From Achromobacter seleniivolatilans (lineage in GTDB: Bacteria > Pseudomonadota > Gammaproteobacteria > Burkholderiales > Burkholderiaceae_B), in contig NZ_CP132977.1 in the NCBI RefSeq assembly GCF_030864005.1, positions 62,001 through 126,000 of the forward strand: 64,000 nucleotides of DNA, in the 5' to 3' direction. Made by a program: the position numbers and the translations under genes. The first letter of the stretch is position 1, and every line of letters starts with the position of its first letter. The notes below the pieces were generated by a model. That model was not told the DNA's origin. It did not search any database and saw nothing but the letters and a program-made list of their open reading frames with translations. Positions 17,397 through 26,719 of the stretch are shown in pieces.

Positions 17397-17957
17397 ATGA
17401 CTACTCTTGTTAATAATGCGTCTTCGTCTACGACTCCCCAACCCATAAAGTTGAGGCCGCCGCCGGCGCGCAGCAGCGTTCTCATGGCCCCTCGCCGCGC
17501 CGGCTATCAATCTTCGCCGGCGTACGGCCCCGGCGACAGAATGAAGGGGTGGATGCCGGTACCCGTCGAGCTTCTCGAAATGCTGGATGTTTGGAATACC
17601 GCATGCTCTGTGGCAGCGAAGGCCGCAATTTTCCCCAATGACCGCCTCTACTGGGAGGAGCGAGCGCAAACGCTGCGCGCACTGTGCGAACGTATCCGCG
17701 CCAGGCACAACGGCATTGCCGCGAGCGCGGCAACCGAAGGCGGCCAACGAAATAGCGGCTGGACATTCGTTCCCGCTGAACTCGTCGAAATGTTGGAAGA
17801 TCTCGACACCGCCTGCATCCAGGCAGGTGCTGCAGAGCAAGCCCAAAGCGCTGGCATGGGCATCAACTGGGAAGAGTGCATCGACACGCAACGCGCCGCG
17901 CGTCGGCTGATGGATAGCGCAGCTGCTCCTGCGCGCCACGTTCCTTTGGTGCGCTGA
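17397..17957 (+). CDS. Hypothetical protein with internal duplication, 186 aa
   Basis: Residues about 51-97 and 121-171 are two copies of one unit: GWMPVPVELLEMLDVWNTAC... and GWTFVPAELVEMLEDLDTAC..., each followed about 20 residues later by a YWEE or NWEE segment and a basic helix. The first 45 residues are disordered (Pro/Ser-rich). No family recognised. It is divergent from the XRE gene. Confidence 0.6.
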   Translation: MTTLVNNASSSTTPQPIKLRPPPARSSVLMAPRRAGYQSSPAYGPGDRMKGWMPVPVELLEMLDVWNTACSVAAKAAIFPNDRLYWEERAQTLRALCERIRARHNGIAASAATEGGQRNSGWTFVPAELVEMLEDLDTACIQAGAAEQAQSAGMGINWEECIDTQRAARRLMDSAAAPARHVPLVR

Positions 17958-18202
17958 TCGCACGCCGAGCCCATTGCTATGGAGTGGAATCTTGGCGTTC
18001 AGAACCTATCGCCGGTCCCCTCGCGCGACACCCGATCTAAGGCCTATCTCCGCGGCGGCTCGTATTCATGCGAGCCCAGAAGAAGACCTGGATCGGTCCA
18101 CCTCGGCAGTTGATTCGCCTGGCTCGCTGGCAGGCAGATGGGTGGACTGCGATAGAAATCAGTGCTAAACCATCGAAAACAACCATTTTCGGTGTCAACG
18201 CA

Positions 18203-18496
18203 ATGAATAAAGCCCCCGGTCTTGCCCCTGAGACCAAAAAACGACTGACCCTGTTCGCTGGGCGTCTCAGGGCAGCACGAAAGGCACGAGGTTGGACACA
18301 AGAGCGTCTGGCCACCGTCGCAGGACTCGGCGTGTCTACGGTACGCGCGGTTGAGCACGGCGAACCTACCCCCGCCATGGGGAGCTATCTGGCAATCCTA
18401 TGGGCACTCGACCTGGACAGCGCCGTCGACCTTCTCGTTCCTCCCGATCTCTCCAACGGCGGATCTGGTTCGCCTTCCATCGACACGAATTTCTGA
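18203..18496 (+). CDS. hipB: HipB-like antitoxin / XRE regulator, 97 aa
   Basis: A single HTH domain: RLRAARKARGWTQERLATVA, GLGVSTVRAVEHGEPTPAMG, SYLAILWALDLD. I chose ATG 18203, which gives a normal HipB length, rather than a longer frame opening at 18068. It ends 9 bases before hipA. In HipBA modules HipB neutralises HipA and represses the operon. Confidence 0.85.
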   Translation: MNKAPGLAPETKKRLTLFAGRLRAARKARGWTQERLATVAGLGVSTVRAVEHGEPTPAMGSYLAILWALDLDSAVDLLVPPDLSNGGSGSPSIDTNF

Positions 18497-18505
18497 GGAC
18501 GCAAC

Positions 18506-19807
18506 GTGGCTCGACAAATCTACGTTTGGACCTACCTTCCCGGGCATTCTTCGCCCGTGGTTGCCGGCGCCTTTCAGCACACCGAACTCACCTCGTCTAA
18601 CGGTAGAGGCGAGTTTGCGTATGGTGAATCCTACTTGGCCCGATCCAACGCGGTTGCGTTGTGCCCCTCGGTCCCGCTGGGACGGACACTGTTTGCCACT
18701 ACAGCCAATCGTGGCTACTTTGGATTCCTGCTCGACGCGGGCCCGGACTCTTGGGGGCGCGCGCTGATCGACCGACTTTACGGGGAACAGGACCAGCTCG
18801 GCTACCTTCGATTGTCCCAAGGTGGAGTAAGAACGGGAGCGCTGCTATTTAGTGATTCTCCTAGCGCCGTGGACTCCACCGCATGGTTGGCATCCATCAG
18901 CGAGCTCGAAGACATTCATCGTGCTGCTCGTGCCGTGGAGCAGGGTCAGCAATTGCCCCAAGACGCCGAACAGCTGCTACGCCCGGGCCTGTCTCTGGGG
19001 GGCGCCCGGCCAAAATGCTCCGTGCTTGCCGAAGGCCGGATCTGGATCGCAAAGTTCCCAAGCACGAAAGACGCACCGGATTTGCCCGAGGTCGCGCGGC
19101 AGGAATACGCCATGTATCTCCTCGCCAGGCGCGCCGGCATTGATGTGCCCAACTGCCGGTTGATCGAGGTGGGCGGCCGCGCTGTTTTCCTGACGGAGCG
19201 ATTCGATGTCAACGTCCTTCCGGGGGGGGAATTCGGACGGCTGCGCTATGCCTCCGCGCGCAGCGCACTTGAAATTCCCGACCTTCCGCCGTCCGCACAC
19301 GGTAGCTATCCCGGGCTCGCGCGGCGCATGACCAAATGGAGTGAAGATCCCGCGGCTGACACCCGCCAACTCTTCAGGCGCCTAATTTTCAACATCGCCA
19401 CATCCAATACAGACGACCACGAGCTCAACCACGGTTTTGTTGACGGTCCAGACGTGTCCCGGATTGACACTCTGCAGCTGTCGCCAGCGTTTGATCTCGT
19501 TCCGTCGGTAGTGGCCACGGAACGCGTCTATCAGGGCATGCTCGTCGGAGATGAGGGTGCTCGATCCACTTATCAGAACGCCGTGAGCTCGGCAGATCAG
19601 TTCCGTCTCACGCCGGCGCAAGCCTGGAACATTGTGGAAGAGGTTGCGCAGACGGTCGATGAGCATTGGCGCCAAGCACTACAGGACTCTGGCGTCGATC
19701 CGCAGAACTCCGAGAAGCTGACTAGAGCGTTCACGCGGCATAAGAGCGAAGCAGTGGAGCGGCCAGCCCCGCCGTCAAGATCGGTGACGCCTGATCGTCC
19801 AAAGTGA
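18506..19807 (+). CDS. hipA: HipA-family serine/threonine kinase toxin, 433 aa
   Basis: Shows the HipA layout: an N-terminal subdomain, LSLGGARPK (nucleotide loop), IWIAKFPS with the conserved Lys, RFDV, the catalytic loop SNTDDHELNHGF (residues 300-311, Asp303/304), and LSPAFDLVPS with the metal-binding Asp. HipA of E. coli phosphorylates glutamyl-tRNA synthetase; the target here is unknown. It starts at GTG 18506 and lies 9 bp after hipB. The length is the usual one (about 440), and the kinase motifs are intact, so it is probably active. On a plasmid such a module also favours maintenance. Confidence 0.9.
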   Translation: MARQIYVWTYLPGHSSPVVAGAFQHTELTSSNGRGEFAYGESYLARSNAVALCPSVPLGRTLFATTANRGYFGFLLDAGPDSWGRALIDRLYGEQDQLGYLRLSQGGVRTGALLFSDSPSAVDSTAWLASISELEDIHRAARAVEQGQQLPQDAEQLLRPGLSLGGARPKCSVLAEGRIWIAKFPSTKDAPDLPEVARQEYAMYLLARRAGIDVPNCRLIEVGGRAVFLTERFDVNVLPGGEFGRLRYASARSALEIPDLPPSAHGSYPGLARRMTKWSEDPAADTRQLFRRLIFNIATSNTDDHELNHGFVDGPDVSRIDTLQLSPAFDLVPSVVATERVYQGMLVGDEGARSTYQNAVSSADQFRLTPAQAWNIVEEVAQTVDEHWRQALQDSGVDPQNSEKLTRAFTRHKSEAVERPAPPSRSVTPDRPK

Positions 19808-20045
19808 CCAAGGAAGCCAAGGCCGTCCTGGCACACAATTCCACGCGGCTCAAAAGTTTTGGAACGGTCGTCGACCTCTGTAGCATGTGTGGTGGGATGC
19901 GACATCATCCGGCGCGAATGCCTGGCCAGTTAGATTTCGAAGACCGAAAAGGCCCGCAAAGGCAATCCGATTGACCGACGTGCTTGCTAGCGCCAACACC
20001 ATACAAATCTGTTACATTCTTTCAATCTAAATGGAGCACGAAATC

Positions 20046-20324
20046 ATGACCGCACATCGAACCAGTGGATTCCATGACCTGGTGATGTTTCTCGCGCGGC
20101 CCAAGACCGTCATCATTGGCCTGATCATCGGCCTCGGCGGTGGCTACATCTTCGCCAGCAACTCGCTCGCGCTAATTGTCCTGGTGCCCATCGCCGCCGC
20201 CGTCGCGCTGGTGCTGTTGGAAATAGGCATGGGTCTCATACCGCGAATATTTGCCTTCATCATATATCCGAACTATCGAATGAAAGTCGTAGATGCGATT
20301 CGCGAAGCATGGAATGGGAAATGA
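20046..20324 (+). CDS. Small inner-membrane protein, 92 aa
   Basis: Two membrane segments (about residues 20-38 and 43-67) separated by a short turn, with a basic C-terminal tail (YPNYRMKVVDAIREAW). ATG 20046 has GGAG 9 bases before, better than ATG 20031. No family recognised. It faces traY across the terminator at 20349. In R64, exclusion genes lie near traY, so an exclusion role is conceivable but unsupported by sequence. Confidence 0.6.
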   Translation: MTAHRTSGFHDLVMFLARPKTVIIGLIIGLGGGYIFASNSLALIVLVPIAAAVALVLLEIGMGLIPRIFAFIIYPNYRMKVVDAIREAWNGK

Positions 20325-20348
20325 CACTTAATCTGCAGCTAAAACGAG

Positions 20349-20381
20349 AAGGCCCCGTCAAAATCTACGGGGCCTTTTTTT
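20349..20381. terminator. Terminator between the membrane gene and traY
   Basis: Stem AAGGCCCCGT / ACGGGGCCTT with an 8-base loop and seven or more T on the + strand. On the minus strand the stem is followed by a weaker TCTCGTTTT, so it may serve both convergent units. Confidence 0.85.
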
Positions 20382-22635
20382 ATACCTTCACCATTCCGAT
20401 CCCAGACGTACCAGCCCAACGCATGGACGTGTGAGTCATCGATTCGATCTTGTGATCCATTTCCCGGCCAAATCGCGCTTCAAGCTGTGACCCGATCCAG
20501 CCCAACGAGCGATCAGGAATCTCATACACCATGTTGTAGATCCCTTGCACCATCACGACCTGCCAGACCATGAAGACAGCCAGCACGCCAATGATGGTGG
20601 CGATACCGGTCACAGAGTTGCCTTGCACATTCGCCAATGCCGCAGCAAACATCTGATTGAACAGTGTGCCCAGCATGATGAGCATCGCATTCGCGATAAA
20701 GAAGCTCACGACCATCAGCGTCGGGCGGATCAGAACGGCGAGCAAATGGGTGTATGCCCGCTCGGTGCGCGATCCCATGCCATCGCCCTCACCGGAAAGG
20801 TGTGAGAACGCCCCAAGCTGCATCGCGACCAAGCCCTCGACGAAGGTGGTGAAGTATCCGATGATGCTTGTCATCCATGTCAGGAACGGAATGAACGGCA
20901 CGTAGATTGCCAAGACTGCCCCTACGATGAACATCGCCATCCCCAACTTTTCCAAAAATGCGATGGCGTCGCCGCCCATAAGTTTGGCAAGTGAGCTCAT
21001 GGCTCGATTTGTCGCGATCTTACCCGCGGCCTCTGCTGCGGCGCTGACTGCCCTGCCTGGCCCAGGTAGGTTTTTCAGTTTGTTGGCGAAGTACGCTACC
21101 TGCGGCAACGTCATGAGCCAGTCACCGACATTTTTTGCGGCGATTATCGGATTCACTAAGCCCTGCCCACCGCTGTTCGCCGAAATTCCGTCGATCATGT
21201 AAAGCGCGATGGCTTGGCCCATCGAGCAATTCCCCGTGGATGATTCCCAGGAGCTAAAAAGGCATTCGGACGAAGACTCGGCGGTTTCCCGCTTGGAATT
21301 GAGCGCGGCCAAGGTATCCCGAACCACATCCGTTTGAGGGACATCGCCAAGCCCAACCGCACTAAGCGCGCGCTGCCCCAGTCCACGAATCTGATCGCCC
21401 AACTCGCCAAAGCTGAAACCGACCCGATTCCCCGGGCTCGTAACGCTCACCGTGTAGACATTGGCAGCATCCACAATAGCGGCATTAGCTTCGGCAAACG
21501 TAGAGTTCCAGGCACCTAGGACAGCCCATCCATCTCGCTTGATGGTCTTGATAACTTTCTCTCGAATTGCCGATCCCTTTGGGACCAGTGGCGCGATGAT
21601 CTCCTTCCATGCGAAGTTGACACCCTTGCGCGAAAGCTCCAAGTTCTTCGTGGGCCAATCCGGTATTTTCGTGCCGTTCTTGAGTGCATTCTGGTAGCCC
21701 GAAAACCAGTCAATCGCAACAACATTGACGGCCGCACTCAGCAACCTCAACTGCGTAACCGACGCCTGCCTTCCTGCCTTGGCAATTGCAGCATAGTCAA
21801 CCGACGCCACGCGATAGGCCAGCATCGACTGAAGTCCGGAGTCAGAACGTGCGTTATCGGTTGCGAATTTGTTCCCAGACAGATTTACCCCGCCGCAAAG
21901 ACGTTCACCGTAAAGGCTGTTCCGACGTTTTCCGTCATCGGAGCTGAGGTTGTCAACAAGCAAGTTTGCCGTGCTATACCCGTCAGGCTTGTCGTAGGCC
22001 CGGTTGGCCAATACACACACTTTGCTCATGAACAACGCGTCTGCCACATCGGCGGCGAGTACGCCCGAACCCAGCGGCTTCACCATCGCTTCGGATTGCA
22101 CCAAAGGAGCGTAATTCGCAGCGGCATCGATCGACGCGTGTAGGGACATATTGGCCGCTCCAATACCCAGCAGGCCCGTCCACATCATCACTGCTTGCGC
22201 CGCGGAGAATCCTCCGAAAACGGGCAGCATCCCCGCTACACCGACGGTGGTTCGAACGGGAAACCATGCAGACGACATTCGTTGGCCAAGTACGCGTCCC
22301 TCATGGGCAGACGTCAAAATTCCTGCACCGACGTTGTACGTGAACCAAACAACGCCAAGCGCCATGATCACCAGGTTCGAGATCAAGAAGACATGACCGA
22401 GCAACGTGTCAGGTGTGCCAACCTCCAAGAATGGATTCTGTGCGAATTGGCCAAACACCATCCGGAGAACTTCATAGCTCTTGTCGGTGTCACGATTAAT
22501 GGCCTGCTCAAGCTCACCCGTGGTCGGCGGCCGTTGCTGCGCTAGTGCCGCCTGGGTCAGCAAAGACATGGCAACGAGGAAGGCGGGGGTCAACCATGAT
22601 CGACAAATCGACATCCGCGAGGACTTAGCTTTCAT
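20380..22635 (-). CDS. traY: DotA/TraY-like polytopic membrane protein of the I-type T4SS, 751 aa
   Basis: Signal peptide (residues 1-33, ending AALAQQ), then the DotA/TraY pattern. A first membrane pair lies around 85-175 with LISNLVIMALGVVWFTYNVGAG and FPVRTTVGVAGMLPVFGG. A large periplasmic domain follows, and then a C-terminal block of several helices (TKLMGGDAIAFLEKLGMAMF onward, and FMVWQVVMVQGIYNMVYE). DotA/TraY is an inner-membrane component required for transfer. Its ATG overlaps the previous stop by one base (TGATG). It is the last gene of the topB-to-traY operon. Confidence 0.9.
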   Translation of the reverse strand: MKAKSSRMSICRSWLTPAFLVAMSLLTQAALAQQRPPTTGELEQAINRDTDKSYEVLRMVFGQFAQNPFLEVGTPDTLLGHVFLISNLVIMALGVVWFTYNVGAGILTSAHEGRVLGQRMSSAWFPVRTTVGVAGMLPVFGGFSAAQAVMMWTGLLGIGAANMSLHASIDAAANYAPLVQSEAMVKPLGSGVLAADVADALFMSKVCVLANRAYDKPDGYSTANLLVDNLSSDDGKRRNSLYGERLCGGVNLSGNKFATDNARSDSGLQSMLAYRVASVDYAAIAKAGRQASVTQLRLLSAAVNVVAIDWFSGYQNALKNGTKIPDWPTKNLELSRKGVNFAWKEIIAPLVPKGSAIREKVIKTIKRDGWAVLGAWNSTFAEANAAIVDAANVYTVSVTSPGNRVGFSFGELGDQIRGLGQRALSAVGLGDVPQTDVVRDTLAALNSKRETAESSSECLFSSWESSTGNCSMGQAIALYMIDGISANSGGQGLVNPIIAAKNVGDWLMTLPQVAYFANKLKNLPGPGRAVSAAAEAAGKIATNRAMSSLAKLMGGDAIAFLEKLGMAMFIVGAVLAIYVPFIPFLTWMTSIIGYFTTFVEGLVAMQLGAFSHLSGEGDGMGSRTERAYTHLLAVLIRPTLMVVSFFIANAMLIMLGTLFNQMFAAALANVQGNSVTGIATIIGVLAVFMVWQVVMVQGIYNMVYEIPDRSLGWIGSQLEARFGREMDHKIESMTHTSMRWAGTSGIGMVKV

Positions 22636-23180
22636 CAGACCATCCCCTCGCGCGGCTGATGCCGCTCTGCCCTCGATGTCTCCCGAGCATCGGTGTCTTT
22701 CTCTCTTGGCGAATCGGCCGCCACCTTGTCTGCTTCCAACATATTCAGAAAGTGCTTGCGGAGCTGTTTGAGGCTGATATGCACGCCTACGAGCGCTTCA
22801 AGGGCTTTAGCTTGGACCATGTGAGGCTGCAAGAGCGCAGCGCCCTGCAGAACAAGTCGCATGCGCTCCAGGTCTCCGTCGAGGTTCCGCTTCACATTGC
22901 GCAGATCATCCAATCGCTGGGCTTCAGCTTCGCCAGGCATTTTCTTCGTCTGCTGGGAGATCCAGTCGTGAAGATTCAACCTGGCATTGTCCAGTCCTGC
23001 GGTCTTTGCTTCGAGCCGGCGCAAGAGGTCGGCCTTCGGCTTGTCCTCAACTGCGCGACGAAGTTCCGAATAGCTCATTTCCACAAGGCGAAGCAGACGG
23101 TCTGGCCTCTTCGATATGAGGTCCATCAGGATCGCCGGCATCTTCTCGCGCCAGCGATAAGTGGTTCCAGTCCCTTGCAT
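22635..23180 (-). CDS. Hypothetical coiled-coil protein, 181 aa
   Basis: Highly charged and almost wholly helical (LRRLVEMSYSELRRAVEDK, LRNVKRNLDGDLERMRLVLQ), with no signal peptide. A basic start suggests cytoplasmic location. ATG 23180 has GGAG 7 bases before. The tight overlap with traY downstream suggests a role with the secretion apparatus. No family recognised. Confidence 0.7.
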   Translation of the reverse strand: MQGTGTTYRWREKMPAILMDLISKRPDRLLRLVEMSYSELRRAVEDKPKADLLRRLEAKTAGLDNARLNLHDWISQQTKKMPGEAEAQRLDDLRNVKRNLDGDLERMRLVLQGAALLQPHMVQAKALEALVGVHISLKQLRKHFLNMLEADKVAADSPREKDTDARETSRAERHQPREGMV

Positions 23181-23185
23181 ATCTG

Positions 23186-24514
23186 TTACTCCACCGCGGT
23201 TGCCGCGTCCTTGGACTGTTCTCGAACTCCATCCATAATCTCGCGCATCTCGACACGCACCAGCGAGTTGTAGATTTGCCCTAACAGCATGTTGGTCTTT
23301 CGCGACTCCTGCAGGGACTTCACCTCCACGTCGTGCCGAGCCAAGCTGATCAGTGTGGCCTCACGGGCGATCACCGCCGCATCAAACTGGCTGGCAAAAT
23401 CCAATTGCCAGGCGGGGTTTAAATAGCGGCGCTCGACCTCCAGGTGTTCCAACTCCTCCACGGAGATCCCCACGCTTGCCCAGTTCGGAGCATTTTTCTT
23501 CAGATACTGCGAAACCCAGGCGCCGGTGATTGGGTCAGCCGTAAGCTGCTGCAGCATCGGGATCGATTCCTTATCCGGCGAACGAGCGCCTATGTAGTCT
23601 CGGGTGGACTTGCTTCCCATCGAGATGCGCGCGTCAAACGTCGTTTTGAGCGCCAAGTAACCCTTGCCCTCGCGTGTTTTCAGGTCGAGCTTCGAGGGGT
23701 CCTCGATCTGCTGAGGCTTTTCGAGGTGGTAAATAAAGGAATTGATCGCATCCTGCTCCTGTTTCGAGGTCCCTAGGGTGCGTTGATGCTTGAAGCCTTT
23801 GGCGTCACGGGACGCTTGCGGCCCATCGAATAGTGTTTCGGCGCGCACGTCTGCCTGGTAAAAGCCCGTCATATTTCCAGCGATCCAGCCTGCCGCCTTG
23901 CACCAAAGTTCGCGAAGCGGATTGCCCGCACCGTACGTCTCGCACGCTCCCTTGGCGGTGTCCTCCACCTGCTTGTTCGTCGACGGTGCGGGCGCAATGC
24001 CATTGCCACGATCAATCGCCGTAGCCATTGCGACGCTGACCGTCGAGTTTCCGGTCATCGCCACAGGAGCGCCGCCTCCGCCGTATCGACCGCCCGACTC
24101 AGTCGAGCTGGCGCCGGCGCCACCAGATTTCGAGCGCGCAGTAACCGAGCACCCGTTGGCCTGCTCAAGCGCCGCGTCACGCCTTGCCCGTTCCAGTTCA
24201 ACTTGCGTTTGCCGATTGGTCTGTGAGTCCAGCTCCGAGCCTTTGGAAATGGCGTTCGTCAGTGCCTCAGTCTGTGAGCCAGTGGACTTGTAGATGGCTT
24301 GAACGATCGCGTCTCGCGCGTTCTGGATGGCCGCGACCACAGATTGAAGTTGGGCAAGGGTCTGCTGCACGCCTTGGTAAATCATCGGCGCATAGCCATC
24401 GGCGACGTATCCGCCCCCGGACGCCGCGGCGGTGCTGAATGTCAACGCCAGCGCCCCCGCAATCGCATTGCGCCGCAAGCGTGTGCCACGCGGGCTTTTG
24501 GTCTTAGCATCCAT
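23186..24514 (-). CDS. Exported hypothetical protein of the transfer operon, 442 aa
   Basis: A basic N-terminus and hydrophobic run (NAIAGALALTFSTAAASGG) form a signal peptide. A helical segment (about 45-120: QQTLAQLQSVVAAIQNARDAIVQ...) is followed by a Gly/Ser-rich linker and a second helical domain, with four Cys in the mature part that could pair in the periplasm. The arrangement recalls the VirB5/TrbJ type of helical pilus-tip or assembly factors, but I see no clear motif. It ends six bases before the coiled-coil gene. Confidence 0.75.
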   Translation of the reverse strand: MDAKTKSPRGTRLRRNAIAGALALTFSTAAASGGGYVADGYAPMIYQGVQQTLAQLQSVVAAIQNARDAIVQAIYKSTGSQTEALTNAISKGSELDSQTNRQTQVELERARRDAALEQANGCSVTARSKSGGAGASSTESGGRYGGGGAPVAMTGNSTVSVAMATAIDRGNGIAPAPSTNKQVEDTAKGACETYGAGNPLRELWCKAAGWIAGNMTGFYQADVRAETLFDGPQASRDAKGFKHQRTLGTSKQEQDAINSFIYHLEKPQQIEDPSKLDLKTREGKGYLALKTTFDARISMGSKSTRDYIGARSPDKESIPMLQQLTADPITGAWVSQYLKKNAPNWASVGISVEELEHLEVERRYLNPAWQLDFASQFDAAVIAREATLISLARHDVEVKSLQESRKTNMLLGQIYNSLVRVEMREIMDGVREQSKDAATAVE

Positions 24515-24629
24515 CAGGAGCCCTTAATCAAATGGAATTTCAGATGCGACCGATGCTCCCTCGCTTGCGCGCGCAGCAGGCTCACTAGGCGCGCACGGGC
24601 GGTGCGACTTCGCTTGGACGCGCGCGAGC

Positions 24630-25202
24630 TCATCGACGGCCTCCCATGGCACTCGAGAGTGCGTCATATACGTTATCCATCGATTCGTACGACAACGGCA
24701 CACTGTTGCTCAAGGGCTGGTTCTGCAGGCCCTGCGACTGTTGCTGCACGCTGTTGCTTTGAAACGCAGGCGCCGGACTTATCGGTGGGGTGTAAACGGG
24801 AGCCGTGCGTCCTGGCAGTTGGCCGCCGGCTCCTCGCCCTACGCTCTCAAGCGATGGGAACTTGGGCAGGCGGCCCTGACTTGCCTCGCGAGTCATGCGG
24901 CAGGCCTCCTGGTTCAGACTCTTGATGACGCCGCTCAAGTCGATCATTTGCCCGCCGATCGAGATCGAATTTCCCACCACATCGCCAAAGTCCACCATGC
25001 AGTCGAGCATGCGCTTACCCGAGTTGGAAATATCCTGGTCGACGGTGTCAATCTGCTTGTCACTAGCCTGGCGGCGCTTTTCAATGGCCTCGTCCAGTGC
25101 CGGGTCGCATGCCTGAGTCGATGCGTACGCACCAAAATGCGCCATGAGTACAAAAAGCGCCACAGCGCGGCGAGTTCCGCCGCATCGTTGTGATTTCGTC
25201 AA
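24630..25202 (-). CDS. Exported hypothetical protein, 190 aa
   Basis: Starts at TTG 25202 with GGAG 9 bases before; no ATG gives the full signal peptide (RRAVALFVLMAHFGAYAS). The mature protein begins with a helical part containing Cys (ACDPALDEAIEKRR, RMLDCMVDFGD) and ends in a Pro/Gln/Ser-rich tail. It follows the 503-aa gene by five bases in the operon leading to traY, so I infer a periplasmic transfer factor. About 115 bp without a gene separate it from the next exported protein. Confidence 0.65.
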   Translation of the reverse strand: MTKSQRCGGTRRAVALFVLMAHFGAYASTQACDPALDEAIEKRRQASDKQIDTVDQDISNSGKRMLDCMVDFGDVVGNSISIGGQMIDLSGVIKSLNQEACRMTREASQGRLPKFPSLESVGRGAGGQLPGRTAPVYTPPISPAPAFQSNSVQQQSQGLQNQPLSNSVPLSYESMDNVYDALSSAMGGRR

Positions 25203-25207
25203 AATAT

Positions 25208-26719
25208 TCAGCTCCGATCCCGATCTATCACCCGCGCCACTGGGCGCGGTGCATCTTGGTTGGGTTCCTGTAAACGCTCACCCAATCGCATCAACTCAGG
25301 GGCACTACGTTCGATCTCGTTGAATTGCGCGGCGGCCTTGCGCTCCGCGCTGGCGACTACCGATTCGAACGTCCGGCCGAGCGCATTCGCTCTGGCACGA
25401 CCCAAAAGGTCAGGAGTCGCCTCGGTGCGCAGCAGGTTTACCGTTTCAGTCCGATAGATGGCGCAAAGGAGGCTTGATGCGCGCGACAAAGCCCCCTCCC
25501 GCCACTTAGCCATCATCAACGGCGAGGAGATGTCAGGCTGCGCCTGCTCCACAACCCGACGCACGCTCTGCAGTAGCCGGTCGCGTACGGATCCGAGTGG
25601 CTGGCCATAAGTAAAGGGCCGGTCGGCGTCCTGGCTGCCAGCGCCCAGATCGAAGAAGCGCCCGTAATGCAATCTGGGGTCCTCGAGCGAACGCTGCACA
25701 TCCCAGGCGATATCGAACGACGCCGCTCGCAAGCGGTCCTCGGCGTACTGCAGCTCGCTCTCGTAGCTGCCATAGTCCGGGCTGGTTTGCGCCAACAGAT
25801 CGATGATTTCCTGGGACACCAGCGTGGCTCCCGCATCAAGCACCTCCTGCGCTACCTGGCGGAAGGCGTCCGCGGCCACTTCACCTGTCCTGTTGTAGTG
25901 GCGCGCGAGAGCAAAGGCGGTCTCCTTGAGCATGGTGGCCTGCAGGGAGCGGCGCGCGGGGGTCTCTCCTGCTGCTGCCGCAGTCAGCTCGAGAGAGACG
26001 CGGTGGGCTTCCGTAATCAGCGCTGCCAGGGTCTGCTTGTTGGGTTCACCCGCCGTCGCCGGACGACCTCCTGCCCCCTCCACTACCGCCGATACCAGCC
26101 GAGTCAATACGCCAGCAGCATGCCGGTTGGCGACCACTTGTCCACTCTTCGTCGAGTCGCTCGCCGCAGCTTCGACACCAGCGGAAGTGGGTAGCGGTCG
26201 AGCCAATGGCGCCGAACTATGCAGGCCGTGCGCGGACGCTCGAAGGTCCGGCGGCGAAGAGGACGCCTGGGGAGCAGACCCTTCAATAGCCGTACGTCCA
26301 CTTTTCACGATGCCGGGCATACCCGGAATGCGAAAGCCACCGAATTTTGGCGATGCTCCTGGTGCCGGCGCTGCGGTAGCCAGCGCCTCGCCCTTTACAT
26401 CAGCCTGGCGCCGGAGTGCAGGCGAGGGCGCCGCCGCCCCTCCCGCCGCTTCACCGCGAGCAACGCCGGATGCGTGCTGCCGGCTTTGCTGGATGTCTGC
26501 CGGCCTCGGTGGCGAGTCTGCGCGTGCGGCAGCAGGGCGCCGGTCTAACATCGCCGGAGGGTCTGGCAATTCTTCCACGGACTGGAATTCGGACGGTTCC
26601 AGCTGTGCCAGGCTCAACTGGCTCTGCAGTTGCTCCACACCATCAGGGACCGGCACGACCGGCGGAACGGCACGGTACCTGCCGCGACGAGCTTGCTCAA
26701 GAAGTCCGGCACTAGGCAT
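25208..26719 (-). CDS. Hypothetical protein, 503 aa (transfer operon)
   Basis: The first 230 residues are disordered and Pro/Ala-rich, with GGFRIPGMPGIVKSG in the middle, a motif similar to FVVPGVGMV and FNIPGAGLV in two proteins of the helicase operon. The C-terminal 270 residues are helical (KETAFALARHYNRTGEVAAD, TLVSQEIIDLLAQTSPDYG). There is no signal peptide or family match. I chose ATG 26719, which overlaps the previous stop by 8 bases; longer upstream frames run into the previous gene. Confidence 0.7.
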   Translation of the reverse strand: MPSAGLLEQARRGRYRAVPPVVPVPDGVEQLQSQLSLAQLEPSEFQSVEELPDPPAMLDRRPAAARADSPPRPADIQQSRQHASGVARGEAAGGAAAPSPALRRQADVKGEALATAAPAPGASPKFGGFRIPGMPGIVKSGRTAIEGSAPQASSSPPDLRASAHGLHSSAPLARPLPTSAGVEAAASDSTKSGQVVANRHAAGVLTRLVSAVVEGAGGRPATAGEPNKQTLAALITEAHRVSLELTAAAAGETPARRSLQATMLKETAFALARHYNRTGEVAADAFRQVAQEVLDAGATLVSQEIIDLLAQTSPDYGSYESELQYAEDRLRAASFDIAWDVQRSLEDPRLHYGRFFDLGAGSQDADRPFTYGQPLGSVRDRLLQSVRRVVEQAQPDISSPLMMAKWREGALSRASSLLCAIYRTETVNLLRTEATPDLLGRARANALGRTFESVVASAERKAAAQFNEIERSAPELMRLGERLQEPNQDAPRPVARVIDRDRS

